6,097 bases of DNA from Phycisphaerae bacterium (GCA_030754715.1 JASLZV010000123.1:1-6097); one strand, 5' to 3'; counted from the first letter of the stretch, positions 1-6,063 are shown. The notes: a model not told the origin generated them from the sequence alone. A program made the numbers and translations.

Positions 1-1192
1 TCGCTTCGGCAACGGCCACGCCGACGGCTGTGTGCGGGTCCAGAAGGCAGTCAAACTCCTTGTGATACTTTCGAATGGCCGCCAGGCATTGTTCCCTGTT
101 GCCGGACCCGGCCTCAAAGTCGCCATCCACCACGCCGTCCGGCCCGGCGTCGATCCGCAGCGAGCCGGTGGCAGCAAACCCGTCCATCAACCCCCGCAGA
201 CGCACCGAGTCGCAGCCGACCTTGTAGTAGAGGTATCGCTCGAAGTTGCTGGCCACCTGAATATCCATTGCCGGACTGATGGTATGGGCCAATCGCCCCA
301 CCGAATATTCACCCGAGTTGAAGAATCGCGAGAGGATGTCGTTTTCGTTGGTGGCCAGGATAAGGCGACAGATCGGCAGCCCCATCTGTATGGCGTACCA
401 GCCGGCCAGCACGTCACCGAAGTTGCCGGTGGGCACGCAGAAGCGGACGCGCTCGGCCCCGGTGGAACGCTGCACGCAAAACGTACTGTAGAAAAAGTAC
501 ACCATCTGTGCCACCACACGGGCCCAGTTGATGGAATTGACCGCCCCCAGCGAATAGGTCCGCTTGAAGTCCAGGTCGCCGGCCAGCGTCTTCATGATCT
601 CCTGGCACTGGTCGAAGTTCCCCTTCACCGCAATGTTGTGGACGTTGTCGTCCAGGACGGTTGTCATCTGGCGCTCCTGAATCGGCGAGATGCGCTTGTG
701 CGGATGCATCACGAAAATGTGGATGCCCCGCCGCCCGCGCACGCCGCAGATAGCCGCGCTGCCCGTGTCGCCGCTGGTGGCGCCAAGAATGTTGAGCGCT
801 CCGCCCCGTCGCCCCAGTATGTGCTCGAACAGGTTCCCCAGAAACTGCAGCGCCACGTCCTTGAACGACATCGTCGGGCCGTGCCACAGTTCCACCACGT
901 ACAGGTTGCCCACCGCAACGGTAGGCGCCACTTGGTCCTCCGACCCGAACGCCCGGGCATACGTCCGCTTGACCAGGGCCTTGAGGTCCGCGGCGGGAAC
1001 ATCGGTGGTATAAAGCCGCAGCACCTCAAACGCCAGTTCGCCGTAGGATAAATTCCGCCACGCGTCCAGTCGGCTGCGCACGTCAGGAATCGACTCGGGC
1101 ACCAGCAGCCCGCCGTCGTCGGCCAGCCCCATCATGACGGCGTCCTGGAAGCCGATGGGCTCAACCCCTCCGCGCGTGGAGACGTACTTCAT
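1..1192 (-). CDS. thrC: Threonine synthase, C-terminus cut by window edge
   Basis: Threonine synthase is a cytoplasmic PLP enzyme that converts O-phospho-L-homoserine and water to L-threonine and phosphate, the last step of threonine biosynthesis. My translation of the reverse strand is open from ATG 1192 to the left edge, giving 397 visible codons without a stop or frameshift. It starts MKYVSTRGG, typical of the family. The PLP-binding lysine is K111 in TMSFKD. The phosphate-binding loop GATSGDTGSA covers residues 137-146, GNFGD lies at 256-260, and the late family motif DPHTAVG at 385-391. TMSFKD and the N-terminal domain before it point to the longer E. coli/yeast-like class. The family usually continues some tens of residues past DPHTAVG, so only the C-terminal end is missing. 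The gene lies 10 bases after the rhomboid gene and is probably the third gene of the Nudix-rhomboid-thrC transcript. No separate promoter is evident. The family call is very secure. Confidence 0.96.
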   Translation of the reverse strand, partial: MKYVSTRGGVEPIGFQDAVMMGLADDGGLLVPESIPDVRSRLDAWRNLSYGELAFEVLRLYTTDVPAADLKALVKRTYARAFGSEDQVAPTVAVGNLYVVELWHGPTMSFKDVALQFLGNLFEHILGRRGGALNILGATSGDTGSAAICGVRGRRGIHIFVMHPHKRISPIQERQMTTVLDDNVHNIAVKGNFDQCQEIMKTLAGDLDFKRTYSLGAVNSINWARVVAQMVYFFYSTFCVQRSTGAERVRFCVPTGNFGDVLAGWYAIQMGLPICRLILATNENDILSRFFNSGEYSVGRLAHTISPAMDIQVASNFERYLYYKVGCDSVRLRGLMDGFAATGSLRIDAGPDGVVDGDFEAGSGNREQCLAAIRKYHKEFDCLLDPHTAVGVAVAEA

Positions 1193-1197
1193 GGCCG

Positions 1198-1204
1198 TCC
1201 TCTC
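1198..1204 (-). promoter_or_regulatory. Ribosome binding site of thrC
   Basis: On the minus strand GAGAGGA sits 5 bases before ATG 1192, a good Shine-Dalgarno match at normal spacing. It overlaps the TGA stop of the upstream rhomboid gene (1205-1203). Ribosomes finishing rhomboid therefore end on top of the thrC initiation site, which suggests translational coupling. The site supports ATG 1192 as the true thrC start. Confidence 0.75.
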
Positions 1205-2102
1205 ACAGTCTGTAGAGTTCCCGCTCCTCTTCCTGCTGCTTGCTGGTAGCCTGGCGGAGAATCTTTTTTTCGCGGCCGGTGAGGCTGTTGATGCCGCTAT
1301 CGTGAATTTTCTCGAGGATGCGGTCGATCTCGACCCGCTGTTGGGTTCGCTTTTTCAGTTTCTGCTCCCAGGCGCCGCGATTGCGTCTGGCCCGCGCATC
1401 GCCGGCGGCTCCTCTGAGTTTCGGCAGCCCCCATATCCACAGCCCGGCAGCAACCATTCCCCCGAAGTGCGCAGCGTCTGAAATCGCACGGCCAACAGTT
1501 CCACCGATTATGGCATTACGAATGTCGATAAGGATATAAAATACGGAGATGGCGAAAATCAGGGCCGCCGCGAAACGTATGGGAACAGGAAAAAGAAGCA
1601 AGATAAGACGTATGTGCGGAAACAGCACCGCGCAGGCCAATATAATCGCGAACACCCCACCGGAAGCACCAAGCAGAGGTATGTTCCAAAGCGTCGGGCT
1701 CAGAATACCCATCATCACAACATGCGTAAGCCCCGCAAATGCGCCGCAAACCAGGTAGAACACCATAAACCGCTTGCTGCCCCAGCTGGATTCGAGATAT
1801 ATTCCCAGGAAGTAAAGACCAAGCATATTGAAAGCCAAATGCCAACCGCCAGCATGCAGAAACTGGAACGTGACATACCTCCACACCTGCCACCAGAGTG
1901 GTGGAAAAACCGCAAAGAGGACCTCTATGTCGTCCGGTATCACATTCTGCAGAACAAATACGGCGATGTTGATAATCAACAGCGTCTTGACGGCCCGGCC
2001 GGGCTTGGGCATGCCGATCATCAGCCCACCGCCGCGGGATCCGCCTCCACCGCCCAATCCCCCGCCGCCGTCTCTCCAATATGGCCGATCGTGCAGACCC
2101 AT
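1203..2102 (-). CDS. Rhomboid family intramembrane serine protease with glycine-rich N-terminus and cytoplasmic tail
   Basis: This is an integral membrane serine protease of 299 residues, predicted to cleave transmembrane substrates within the bilayer; its substrate is unknown. The active-site serine is S147 in GASGG (residues 145-149) and the partner histidine is H212 in AHFGG. The L1-loop WR motif is W74-R75. The HxxxxHxxxN pattern is H83, H88, N92, matching GlpG H145/H150/N154, so the catalytic set is complete. About six membrane segments fall near residues 36-55, 85-104, 112-134, 143-161, 167-192 and 207-226. Before them lies MGLHDRPYWRD and a glycine-rich linker to about residue 27. After them a basic, glutamine- and glutamate-rich tail (about 230-299) contains DRILEKIHDSGINSLTGREK near 260-279, resembling the domain often labelled DUF6576. 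ATG 2102 is preferred because AAGGGG lies 5 bases upstream. A GTG at 2105 in frame would add one residue. The start shares one base with the Nudix stop, and thrC follows. Confidence 0.93.
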   Translation of the reverse strand: MGLHDRPYWRDGGGGLGGGGGSRGGGLMIGMPKPGRAVKTLLIINIAVFVLQNVIPDDIEVLFAVFPPLWWQVWRYVTFQFLHAGGWHLAFNMLGLYFLGIYLESSWGSKRFMVFYLVCGAFAGLTHVVMMGILSPTLWNIPLLGASGGVFAIILACAVLFPHIRLILLLFPVPIRFAAALIFAISVFYILIDIRNAIIGGTVGRAISDAAHFGGMVAAGLWIWGLPKLRGAAGDARARRNRGAWEQKLKKRTQQRVEIDRILEKIHDSGINSLTGREKKILRQATSKQQEEERELYRL

Positions 2103-2641
2103 CACGTCCCCTTACCCAGCCAGTACAGGCCAAGAGTCGCAATCGTCTTGGCGTCGTGGATTGTCCCGTCGGCCACCATGCGGCGAACATCATCCTCGGC
2201 CAGGACTTCCAGAGCAATCTGTTCGTAGGCTTCCAGGTCCTGCCGCCCGTCTCTCAGGCCGGTAGCCAGGTATGCATGCATCCTCTCATCGGTCGTTCCG
2301 GGCCCGGTGTAAAACTCGCCCAGTTTCTCAATTTTCTCGGCCCGGTACCCCGTCTCCTCGGCCAGTTCCCGCCGGGCGCACACCTCGGGGGCTTCGCCGG
2401 CCTCCAATATACCCGCGGGCAGTTCGTACAGATGCTCGTCAACGGCGAAGCGGTAGTTGCGTATCAGCACCATCAAGCCGTCATCAAGCACCGGCAGGAC
2501 CACGGCCGCACCGGAGTACTCGAAAAGGTCCCGCCCTACGACCTTGCCGTCCGGCATCCGCAGGCCGACCTCATACGCCTTGGCTACCCTGCCGCTAAAA
2601 ACCAACTTGCGGTACTCGAACCTGTCGTTCGCGTCGTTCAT
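2102..2641 (-). CDS. Nudix hydrolase, ADP-ribose pyrophosphatase type
   Basis: This 179-residue cytoplasmic enzyme is predicted to hydrolyse a nucleoside diphosphate linked to another moiety, most likely ADP-ribose to AMP and ribose 5-phosphate. The Nudix box (GX5EX7REUXEEXGU) is complete at residues 77-99: G77, E83, R91-E92, E95-E96, G98. Metal-binding glutamates are therefore present. The preceding YELPAG (72-77) and the downstream YTGPGTTDE (111-119) are characteristic of the NudF/YqkG ADP-ribose pyrophosphatase group, and the length fits that group. The N-terminus FEYRKLVFSGRVAKAYEVGL is the expected beta-rich dimerisation part. ATG 2641 fits the family alignment. The open frame continues upstream across dxr in antisense but shows no protein-like conservation there. 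No Shine-Dalgarno sequence precedes ATG 2641; instead a -10 box lies 7 bases away, so the message may be leaderless. It is the first gene of the leftward operon. The exact substrate is an inference from family motifs. Confidence 0.92.
   Translation of the reverse strand: MNDANDRFEYRKLVFSGRVAKAYEVGLRMPDGKVVGRDLFEYSGAAVVLPVLDDGLMVLIRNYRFAVDEHLYELPAGILEAGEAPEVCARRELAEETGYRAEKIEKLGEFYTGPGTTDERMHAYLATGLRDGRQDLEAYEQIALEVLAEDDVRRMVADGTIHDAKTIATLGLYWLGKGT
2107..2113 (-). promoter_or_regulatory. Ribosome binding site of the rhomboid gene
   Basis: AAGGGGA on the minus strand lies inside the last codons of the Nudix gene. The AAGGGG core is 5 bases before ATG 2102. The Nudix TGA (2104-2102) and the rhomboid ATG (2102-2100) form TGATG, a one-base overlap typical of coupled translation. 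This site favours ATG 2102 over the GTG at 2105, which would leave only 2 bases of spacing. Confidence 0.7.
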
Positions 2642-2648
2642 GCACTGA

Positions 2649-2677
2649 ATTATAGAAACCCGCGCCCGGCAACACAA
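2649..2677 (-). promoter_or_regulatory. Promoter of the Nudix-rhomboid-thrC operon, probably leaderless
   Basis: On the minus strand a perfect -10 hexamer TATAAT occupies 2654-2649. A partial -35, TTGTGT (3 of 6 consensus, first three bases conserved), lies at 2677-2672 with the ideal 17-base spacer. Transcription would begin 6-8 bases after the -10, at about 2643-2641, which is at or just before the Nudix ATG at 2641. No Shine-Dalgarno sequence is present, which agrees with a leaderless transcript. The hexamer and spacing are seen directly; the start site is inferred. Confidence 0.6.
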
Positions 2678-2687
2678 CGCCCGGCAA
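2663..2687. repeat. Perfect 10-bp direct repeat flanking the -35 element, possible operator
   Basis: CGCCCGGCAA occurs at 2663-2672 and again at 2678-2687 on the plus strand, separated by CACAA, so the period is 15 bases. The 5-base gap plus one base of the first copy is exactly the minus-strand -35 hexamer (2677-2672) of the Nudix promoter. The placement suggests tandem regulator half-sites controlling one or both divergent operons. The repeat is certain. Its function is inference, and chance is possible in GC-rich DNA. Confidence 0.5.
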
Positions 2688-2696
2688 GGTTTGTAC

Positions 2697-2724
2697 TTGC
2701 CGATGGCGGCGGGGCGGCTAAGAT
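2697..2724 (+). promoter_or_regulatory. dxr: Candidate weak promoter for dxr-rseP
   Basis: TTGCCG (2697-2702; 4 of 6 consensus) and TAAGAT (2719-2724; 4 of 6) are separated by 16 bases on the plus strand. Transcription would begin near 2731, leaving a leader of only about 11 bases before ATG 2742. It stands back to back with the leftward promoter. The -10 is overlapped by a short inverted repeat, AAGAT-GGGCA-ATCTT (2720-2734). Neither hexamer is strong, and dxr could instead use an alternative sigma factor or a different site. Confidence 0.3.
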
Positions 2725-2741
2725 GGGCAATCTTGTCAACC

Positions 2742-3905
2742 ATGAAACAAGCGGCAGCAAAACCCAGGCGCGTGGCCATTCTGGGCTCCACCGGAAGCAT
2801 CGGTCGACAGACGCTGGAGGTGATCCAGGCCTCCGACAATCTGGAGGTCTGCGCGCTGACGGCCCGGAACAACTGGCAACTGCTGGCCGAGCAAGCCAAG
2901 CAATTCAGCCCCCAGGCTCTGGCCCTGGCCGAGGCGGCCGGCGTGACGAAACTGGCGCCTCTCCTGCCCCCTGACATCCGGGTCTTTGCCGGCGGCGGCG
3001 CCCTGGACCAACTGGTCCGTGCCACCCAGCCGGACGTGCTGCTCTCGGGCGTCGTCGGAGCGGCAGGCCTCACGCCCGCACTGGCCGGCATTGAGTGCGG
3101 CGCCGCACTGGCCCTCGCCAACAAGGAGGCATTGGTAATCGCAGGTGCAATCGTCATGCCGGCGGCGAAAAAGGCCGGCGTGGACGTGTTACCGGTGGAC
3201 AGCGAGCACTCCGCAATCTTCCAGTGCCTGGCGTCGGGCAAGCGATCCGAGGTGCGCAAGGTCGTGATCACCGCCTCGGGCGGGGCACTTCGCGACTGGG
3301 ACGACCAGGCCGCCGCCCAGGCCGGCGTCGAAGACGCCCTCAACCACCCCACCTGGCAGATGGGGCGAAAAATCACCATCGATTCGGCTACACTGATAAA
3401 CAAGGCCATGGAGGTGGTCGAGGCGCACTGGCTGTTTGACCTGTCGCCCGACGAGATCGAGGTCATCCTGCATCCCGAATCAATCGTGCATTCCTGCGTG
3501 GAGTTCTGCGACGGTTCGGTGATTGCCCAGATGGGACCGCCCAACATGGCGATGCCGATTGCTTACGCGCTGCATTATCCCGACCGAGCAGACCGCCGGG
3601 ACACGCCGCTTGATTTGCCCTCGCTGGGGTCACTGACGTTTCGCCCCCTGCCGCCGCGATGCCGCCGGGCGGTGAAACTCGGCTTTGAGGCGATTCGTCG
3701 GGGCGGGGTGGCCGGCGCGGTCGTTAACGGGGCCAACGAGGCTGCTGTCGGAGCCTTTCTGGACGGACGAATTCGCCTCGGGCGGATCGTCGAACTAGTG
3801 GAAGACGCACTGGACCGCACCCCCGCGGTTGACGAAGTAACGCTGGACGCTCTGATCGAGGCCGACGCCTGGGCCCAACAACAGGTCACCGCCGCAGTCG
3901 CGTAA
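2742..3905 (+). CDS. dxr: 1-deoxy-D-xylulose 5-phosphate reductoisomerase
   Basis: Dxr (IspC) is the cytoplasmic enzyme that rearranges and reduces 1-deoxy-D-xylulose 5-phosphate to 2-C-methyl-D-erythritol 4-phosphate using NADPH and a divalent metal. It is the committed step of the MEP route to isoprenoids and the target of fosmidomycin. The product is 387 residues, a normal length. The NADPH-binding GSTGSIG is at 15-21, and ANKEALV at 126-132. The metal ligands are D153 and E155 in PVDSEH and E224 in NKAMEV. The substrate-covering loop HPTWQMG spans 202-208 (W205), and substrate-binding LHPESIVHS is at 243-251. GANEAAV near 330-336 belongs to the C-terminal domain. ATG 2742 was chosen because the family start lies a few residues before VAILGSTGSIG. 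In-frame TTG 2691 and ATG 2703 would add peptide without family likeness and would lie upstream of the candidate -10. No clear Shine-Dalgarno sequence is seen. rseP follows after 31 bases. Confidence 0.97.
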   Translation: MKQAAAKPRRVAILGSTGSIGRQTLEVIQASDNLEVCALTARNNWQLLAEQAKQFSPQALALAEAAGVTKLAPLLPPDIRVFAGGGALDQLVRATQPDVLLSGVVGAAGLTPALAGIECGAALALANKEALVIAGAIVMPAAKKAGVDVLPVDSEHSAIFQCLASGKRSEVRKVVITASGGALRDWDDQAAAQAGVEDALNHPTWQMGRKITIDSATLINKAMEVVEAHWLFDLSPDEIEVILHPESIVHSCVEFCDGSVIAQMGPPNMAMPIAYALHYPDRADRRDTPLDLPSLGSLTFRPLPPRCRRAVKLGFEAIRRGGVAGAVVNGANEAAVGAFLDGRIRLGRIVELVEDALDRTPAVDEVTLDALIEADAWAQQQVTAAVA

Positions 3906-3917
3906 GACAAGTCAAAG

Positions 3918-3923
3918 AAAGGA
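3918..3923 (+). promoter_or_regulatory. rseP: Probable ribosome binding site of rseP, unusually distant
   Basis: AAAGGA is the only Shine-Dalgarno-like sequence in the 31-base dxr-rseP gap, but 13 bases separate it from ATG 3937, more than the usual 5-9. An in-frame TAA (3934-3936) directly precedes the ATG, so no earlier start in this frame can use the site. The intervening AT-rich stretch has no other candidate. Confidence 0.45.
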
Positions 3924-3936
3924 CTTAAACGACTAA

Positions 3937-6063
3937 ATGGACATACTCGCCTTCAACGTTGCATGGTTTTGGGGACATTGGCTTTGGCCGGTCTTACTGC
4001 TGGTCTTCGGACTGGGGATGGTCATTTTCGTGCACGAGTTGGGGCACTTCCTGGTCGCCAAGGTCGTCGGCATCAAGGTCGAGCGCTTTGCACTGGGGTT
4101 TGGTCCGCGCCTGTTCGGCTACCGCGGCAAGGAAACCGACTACTCGATAATGCTCCTGCCTCTGGGCGGCTACTTGAAAATGCTCGGGCAGGAGGACTTC
4201 GCCCCGCTGCAAGACGGCCAGTCCGATCCCCGTGCGTTCAATAACAAGTCGGTCGGTGCTCGCTTTGCCGTGATCTCCTCCGGGGTGATCATGAACGTCC
4301 TCTTCGCATCCCTGATATTCGTGCTGATCGGTCTGGTCGGCATACGGTTCACCGCACCGGTGGTGGGCGCCACCCAGCCGGATTACCCGGCGGATCAGGC
4401 CGAGATTATCTGGCAGCACCACACAGAGCCCGCAACAGGGGTGATCGAAACTGAATCACCCAGTTCCACGGGACTCAAGCCGGGCGACAGGATTGTGGCC
4501 ATCGACGGCGAAGGTCTGCTGTTGAAAATTCTGGGCAGGACAGTCACCAAATTCCCTCACATCAGAAGCCTGACTATCCTGTCCGACGAGGATGACAAGT
4601 ACACGCTGACCATTGAGCGCATGGTCAATGAGCAAAAGCACATCGGCAAGACTACCCTGGGCGTCAAGTCCATGCAAATCTCATCGGGCAGCGAGGTCCG
4701 GGTCTTCGGCATCACGCCCGCTGCCTCTCTCACATTGGATCGTCTTGACAAGTACACCACCGAAGACGAATTAAAGGCCGGGGATCGCGTGATTGCCATC
4801 AACGGGCGGCAAATCCACCACCACTGGGAAATCGCCCCCATCGAAAAGACACTCCTCGGACGCCCCACCACCATAACCGTCATGAGGGACGGTAACCAAG
4901 TGAATCTAACCATCGCCCCAATCATCCGTAATTCCAGCCGCGTCTTTTTCCTGAAGGACGGGTCGATCGTCCGTGGGCAATACGCAGCCGGCAGCGCGAA
5001 AGACAAGACCTTCATGGTTCGGCTGGCGGACGGGACCGAGCGGTTACTGCGCATTAAGGATCTGGCCGATCCTGAACTGCTGGACGTACTGGGTCTGATC
5101 CCGCGCGTGCGCGTGGCCGGGGTGAGCGACGGTTCGCCGGCAGCAAAGGCCGACCTCCGTCCCGGGGACGTGATCGTCACCTACGGCGATCACAACGCCC
5201 CCACGCGGATGCGACTGTTGGAACTCAACAAGAAGTTTGCCGGGACCGGCACGAATATTGTGTTGTTGCGGGACGGTCAAACACTCAAGCCGCGCCGAAT
5301 CCAGCCCAAACAGCGCAAGGACGGTTTTCAGATCGGCATTTTCTCCAACGTGGACCTGGCTCATCTGGTCGTCGCGGGGGTGCGAGCCAACTCTCCAGCC
5401 GCCAAGGCCGGCGTCATCCCCGGCGATGTAGTCGAAAAAGTCAACAACACGCGGGTCAAGACATGGTCCGACTTACTGCCGGCGTTGCGCGACTGCATCG
5501 GCCGAAAGATCACGCTCACCGTCAAGCGCGGCACACAAACGCTGACCATGCCTCTGGGCAAACTCAAGAACTCCGTCTTCAACCTGGACGATTACGTCAG
5601 CCTGCTGATACCCCCCCCGCGAACCTTTGTGGAACTGCGGGACAAGAAGGTCCGGAGAAACCCGCTAGCCGCCCTGCAGTGGGGTGTGCGCGAGACGGCT
5701 TCGTTCCTCGCCACCACATACGCCTCGGTTCGCAGCCTGATCCGCGGCAGCGTCTCGACAAAGGAACTCGTCGGGCCCGTCGGAATCGGGCACATGGCCA
5801 TCAAGACCGCTCGAAGGAGTCTCGTGGATTTCGTATATCTCATGGCGATGATCTCAACGATTGTGGCTGTGGTGAATTTCCTCCCATTTCCGGTGGTGGA
5901 CGGCGGGCACGCCGCATTCCTGATTATAGAGAAGATTCGCGGCAAGCCGCTGTCGGTCCGCGTAATGAACGTCGTCCAATTGGCGGGGTTGGCGCTGCTG
6001 CTGTTCGTGTTCGTGGCTGTCACGTGGCAGGATATCGCCCGGATACTCGGGAACCTGTGGTAA
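3937..6063 (+). CDS. rseP: RseP-type site-2 zinc metalloprotease with four PDZ domains
   Basis: This is a membrane-embedded zinc protease of the RseP/S2P family, which cleaves membrane-spanning substrates such as anti-sigma factors after a first periplasmic cut. HELGH at residues 33-37 supplies H33, H37 and catalytic E34. NFLPFPVVDGGH at 647-658 supplies the third zinc ligand, D655. Family landmarks also include LGFGPRLF (53-60), the edge-strand segment YSIMLLPLGGYLKMLG (69-84) and the second helix with SSGVIMN (114-120). Membrane segments lie near 16-40, 110-136, 628-650 and 676-697. The protein is 708 residues, against about 450 in E. coli. The extra length lies between the second and third membrane segments, where four PDZ-like units occur at roughly 165-245, 253-330, 390-460 and 470-545. 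Each has a GD core (G183, G282, G410, G496). Between the second and third is a small extra strand-rich segment (331-389). Its position after dxr is the common arrangement. The substrate is unknown, and no anti-sigma factor is in the window. Confidence 0.94.
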   Translation: MDILAFNVAWFWGHWLWPVLLLVFGLGMVIFVHELGHFLVAKVVGIKVERFALGFGPRLFGYRGKETDYSIMLLPLGGYLKMLGQEDFAPLQDGQSDPRAFNNKSVGARFAVISSGVIMNVLFASLIFVLIGLVGIRFTAPVVGATQPDYPADQAEIIWQHHTEPATGVIETESPSSTGLKPGDRIVAIDGEGLLLKILGRTVTKFPHIRSLTILSDEDDKYTLTIERMVNEQKHIGKTTLGVKSMQISSGSEVRVFGITPAASLTLDRLDKYTTEDELKAGDRVIAINGRQIHHHWEIAPIEKTLLGRPTTITVMRDGNQVNLTIAPIIRNSSRVFFLKDGSIVRGQYAAGSAKDKTFMVRLADGTERLLRIKDLADPELLDVLGLIPRVRVAGVSDGSPAAKADLRPGDVIVTYGDHNAPTRMRLLELNKKFAGTGTNIVLLRDGQTLKPRRIQPKQRKDGFQIGIFSNVDLAHLVVAGVRANSPAAKAGVIPGDVVEKVNNTRVKTWSDLLPALRDCIGRKITLTVKRGTQTLTMPLGKLKNSVFNLDDYVSLLIPPPRTFVELRDKKVRRNPLAALQWGVRETASFLATTYASVRSLIRGSVSTKELVGPVGIGHMAIKTARRSLVDFVYLMAMISTIVAVVNFLPFPVVDGGHAAFLIIEKIRGKPLSVRVMNVVQLAGLALLLFVFVAVTWQDIARILGNLW

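Noticed and set aside
32..1051. A 339-codon open frame on the plus strand opposite thrC
   Set aside because: It lies wholly antisense to an intact, motif-complete threonine synthase. Its translation is arginine-, histidine- and proline-rich with no recognisable domain, as expected for a shadow frame in GC-rich DNA.
1614..2228. A 204-codon plus-strand open frame opposite the rhomboid gene
   Set aside because: It is antisense to an intact rhomboid with all catalytic residues; its composition is that of a shadow frame.
2734..2739. Perfect TTGACA on the minus strand just before dxr
   Set aside because: At 16-18 bases downstream the sequence is GC-only (around 2711-2716), so there is no -10 partner.
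2691..2741. Earlier dxr starts (TTG 2691, ATG 2703)
   Set aside because: The added residues do not resemble Dxr N-termini, and the family start lies just before VAILGSTGSIG. The candidate dxr promoter also lies downstream of both codons.
2081..2974. A 297-codon plus-strand open frame across Nudix, the intergenic region and the start of dxr
   Set aside because: It overlaps two well-supported genes in other frames and shows no motif of its own.
2642..3547. Upstream extension of the Nudix frame to a 481-codon protein
   Set aside because: The added 300 or so residues lie antisense to dxr, are rich in Ser/Ala/Arg without domain likeness, and run across the intergenic promoter. The Nudix family N-terminus aligns with ATG 2641.
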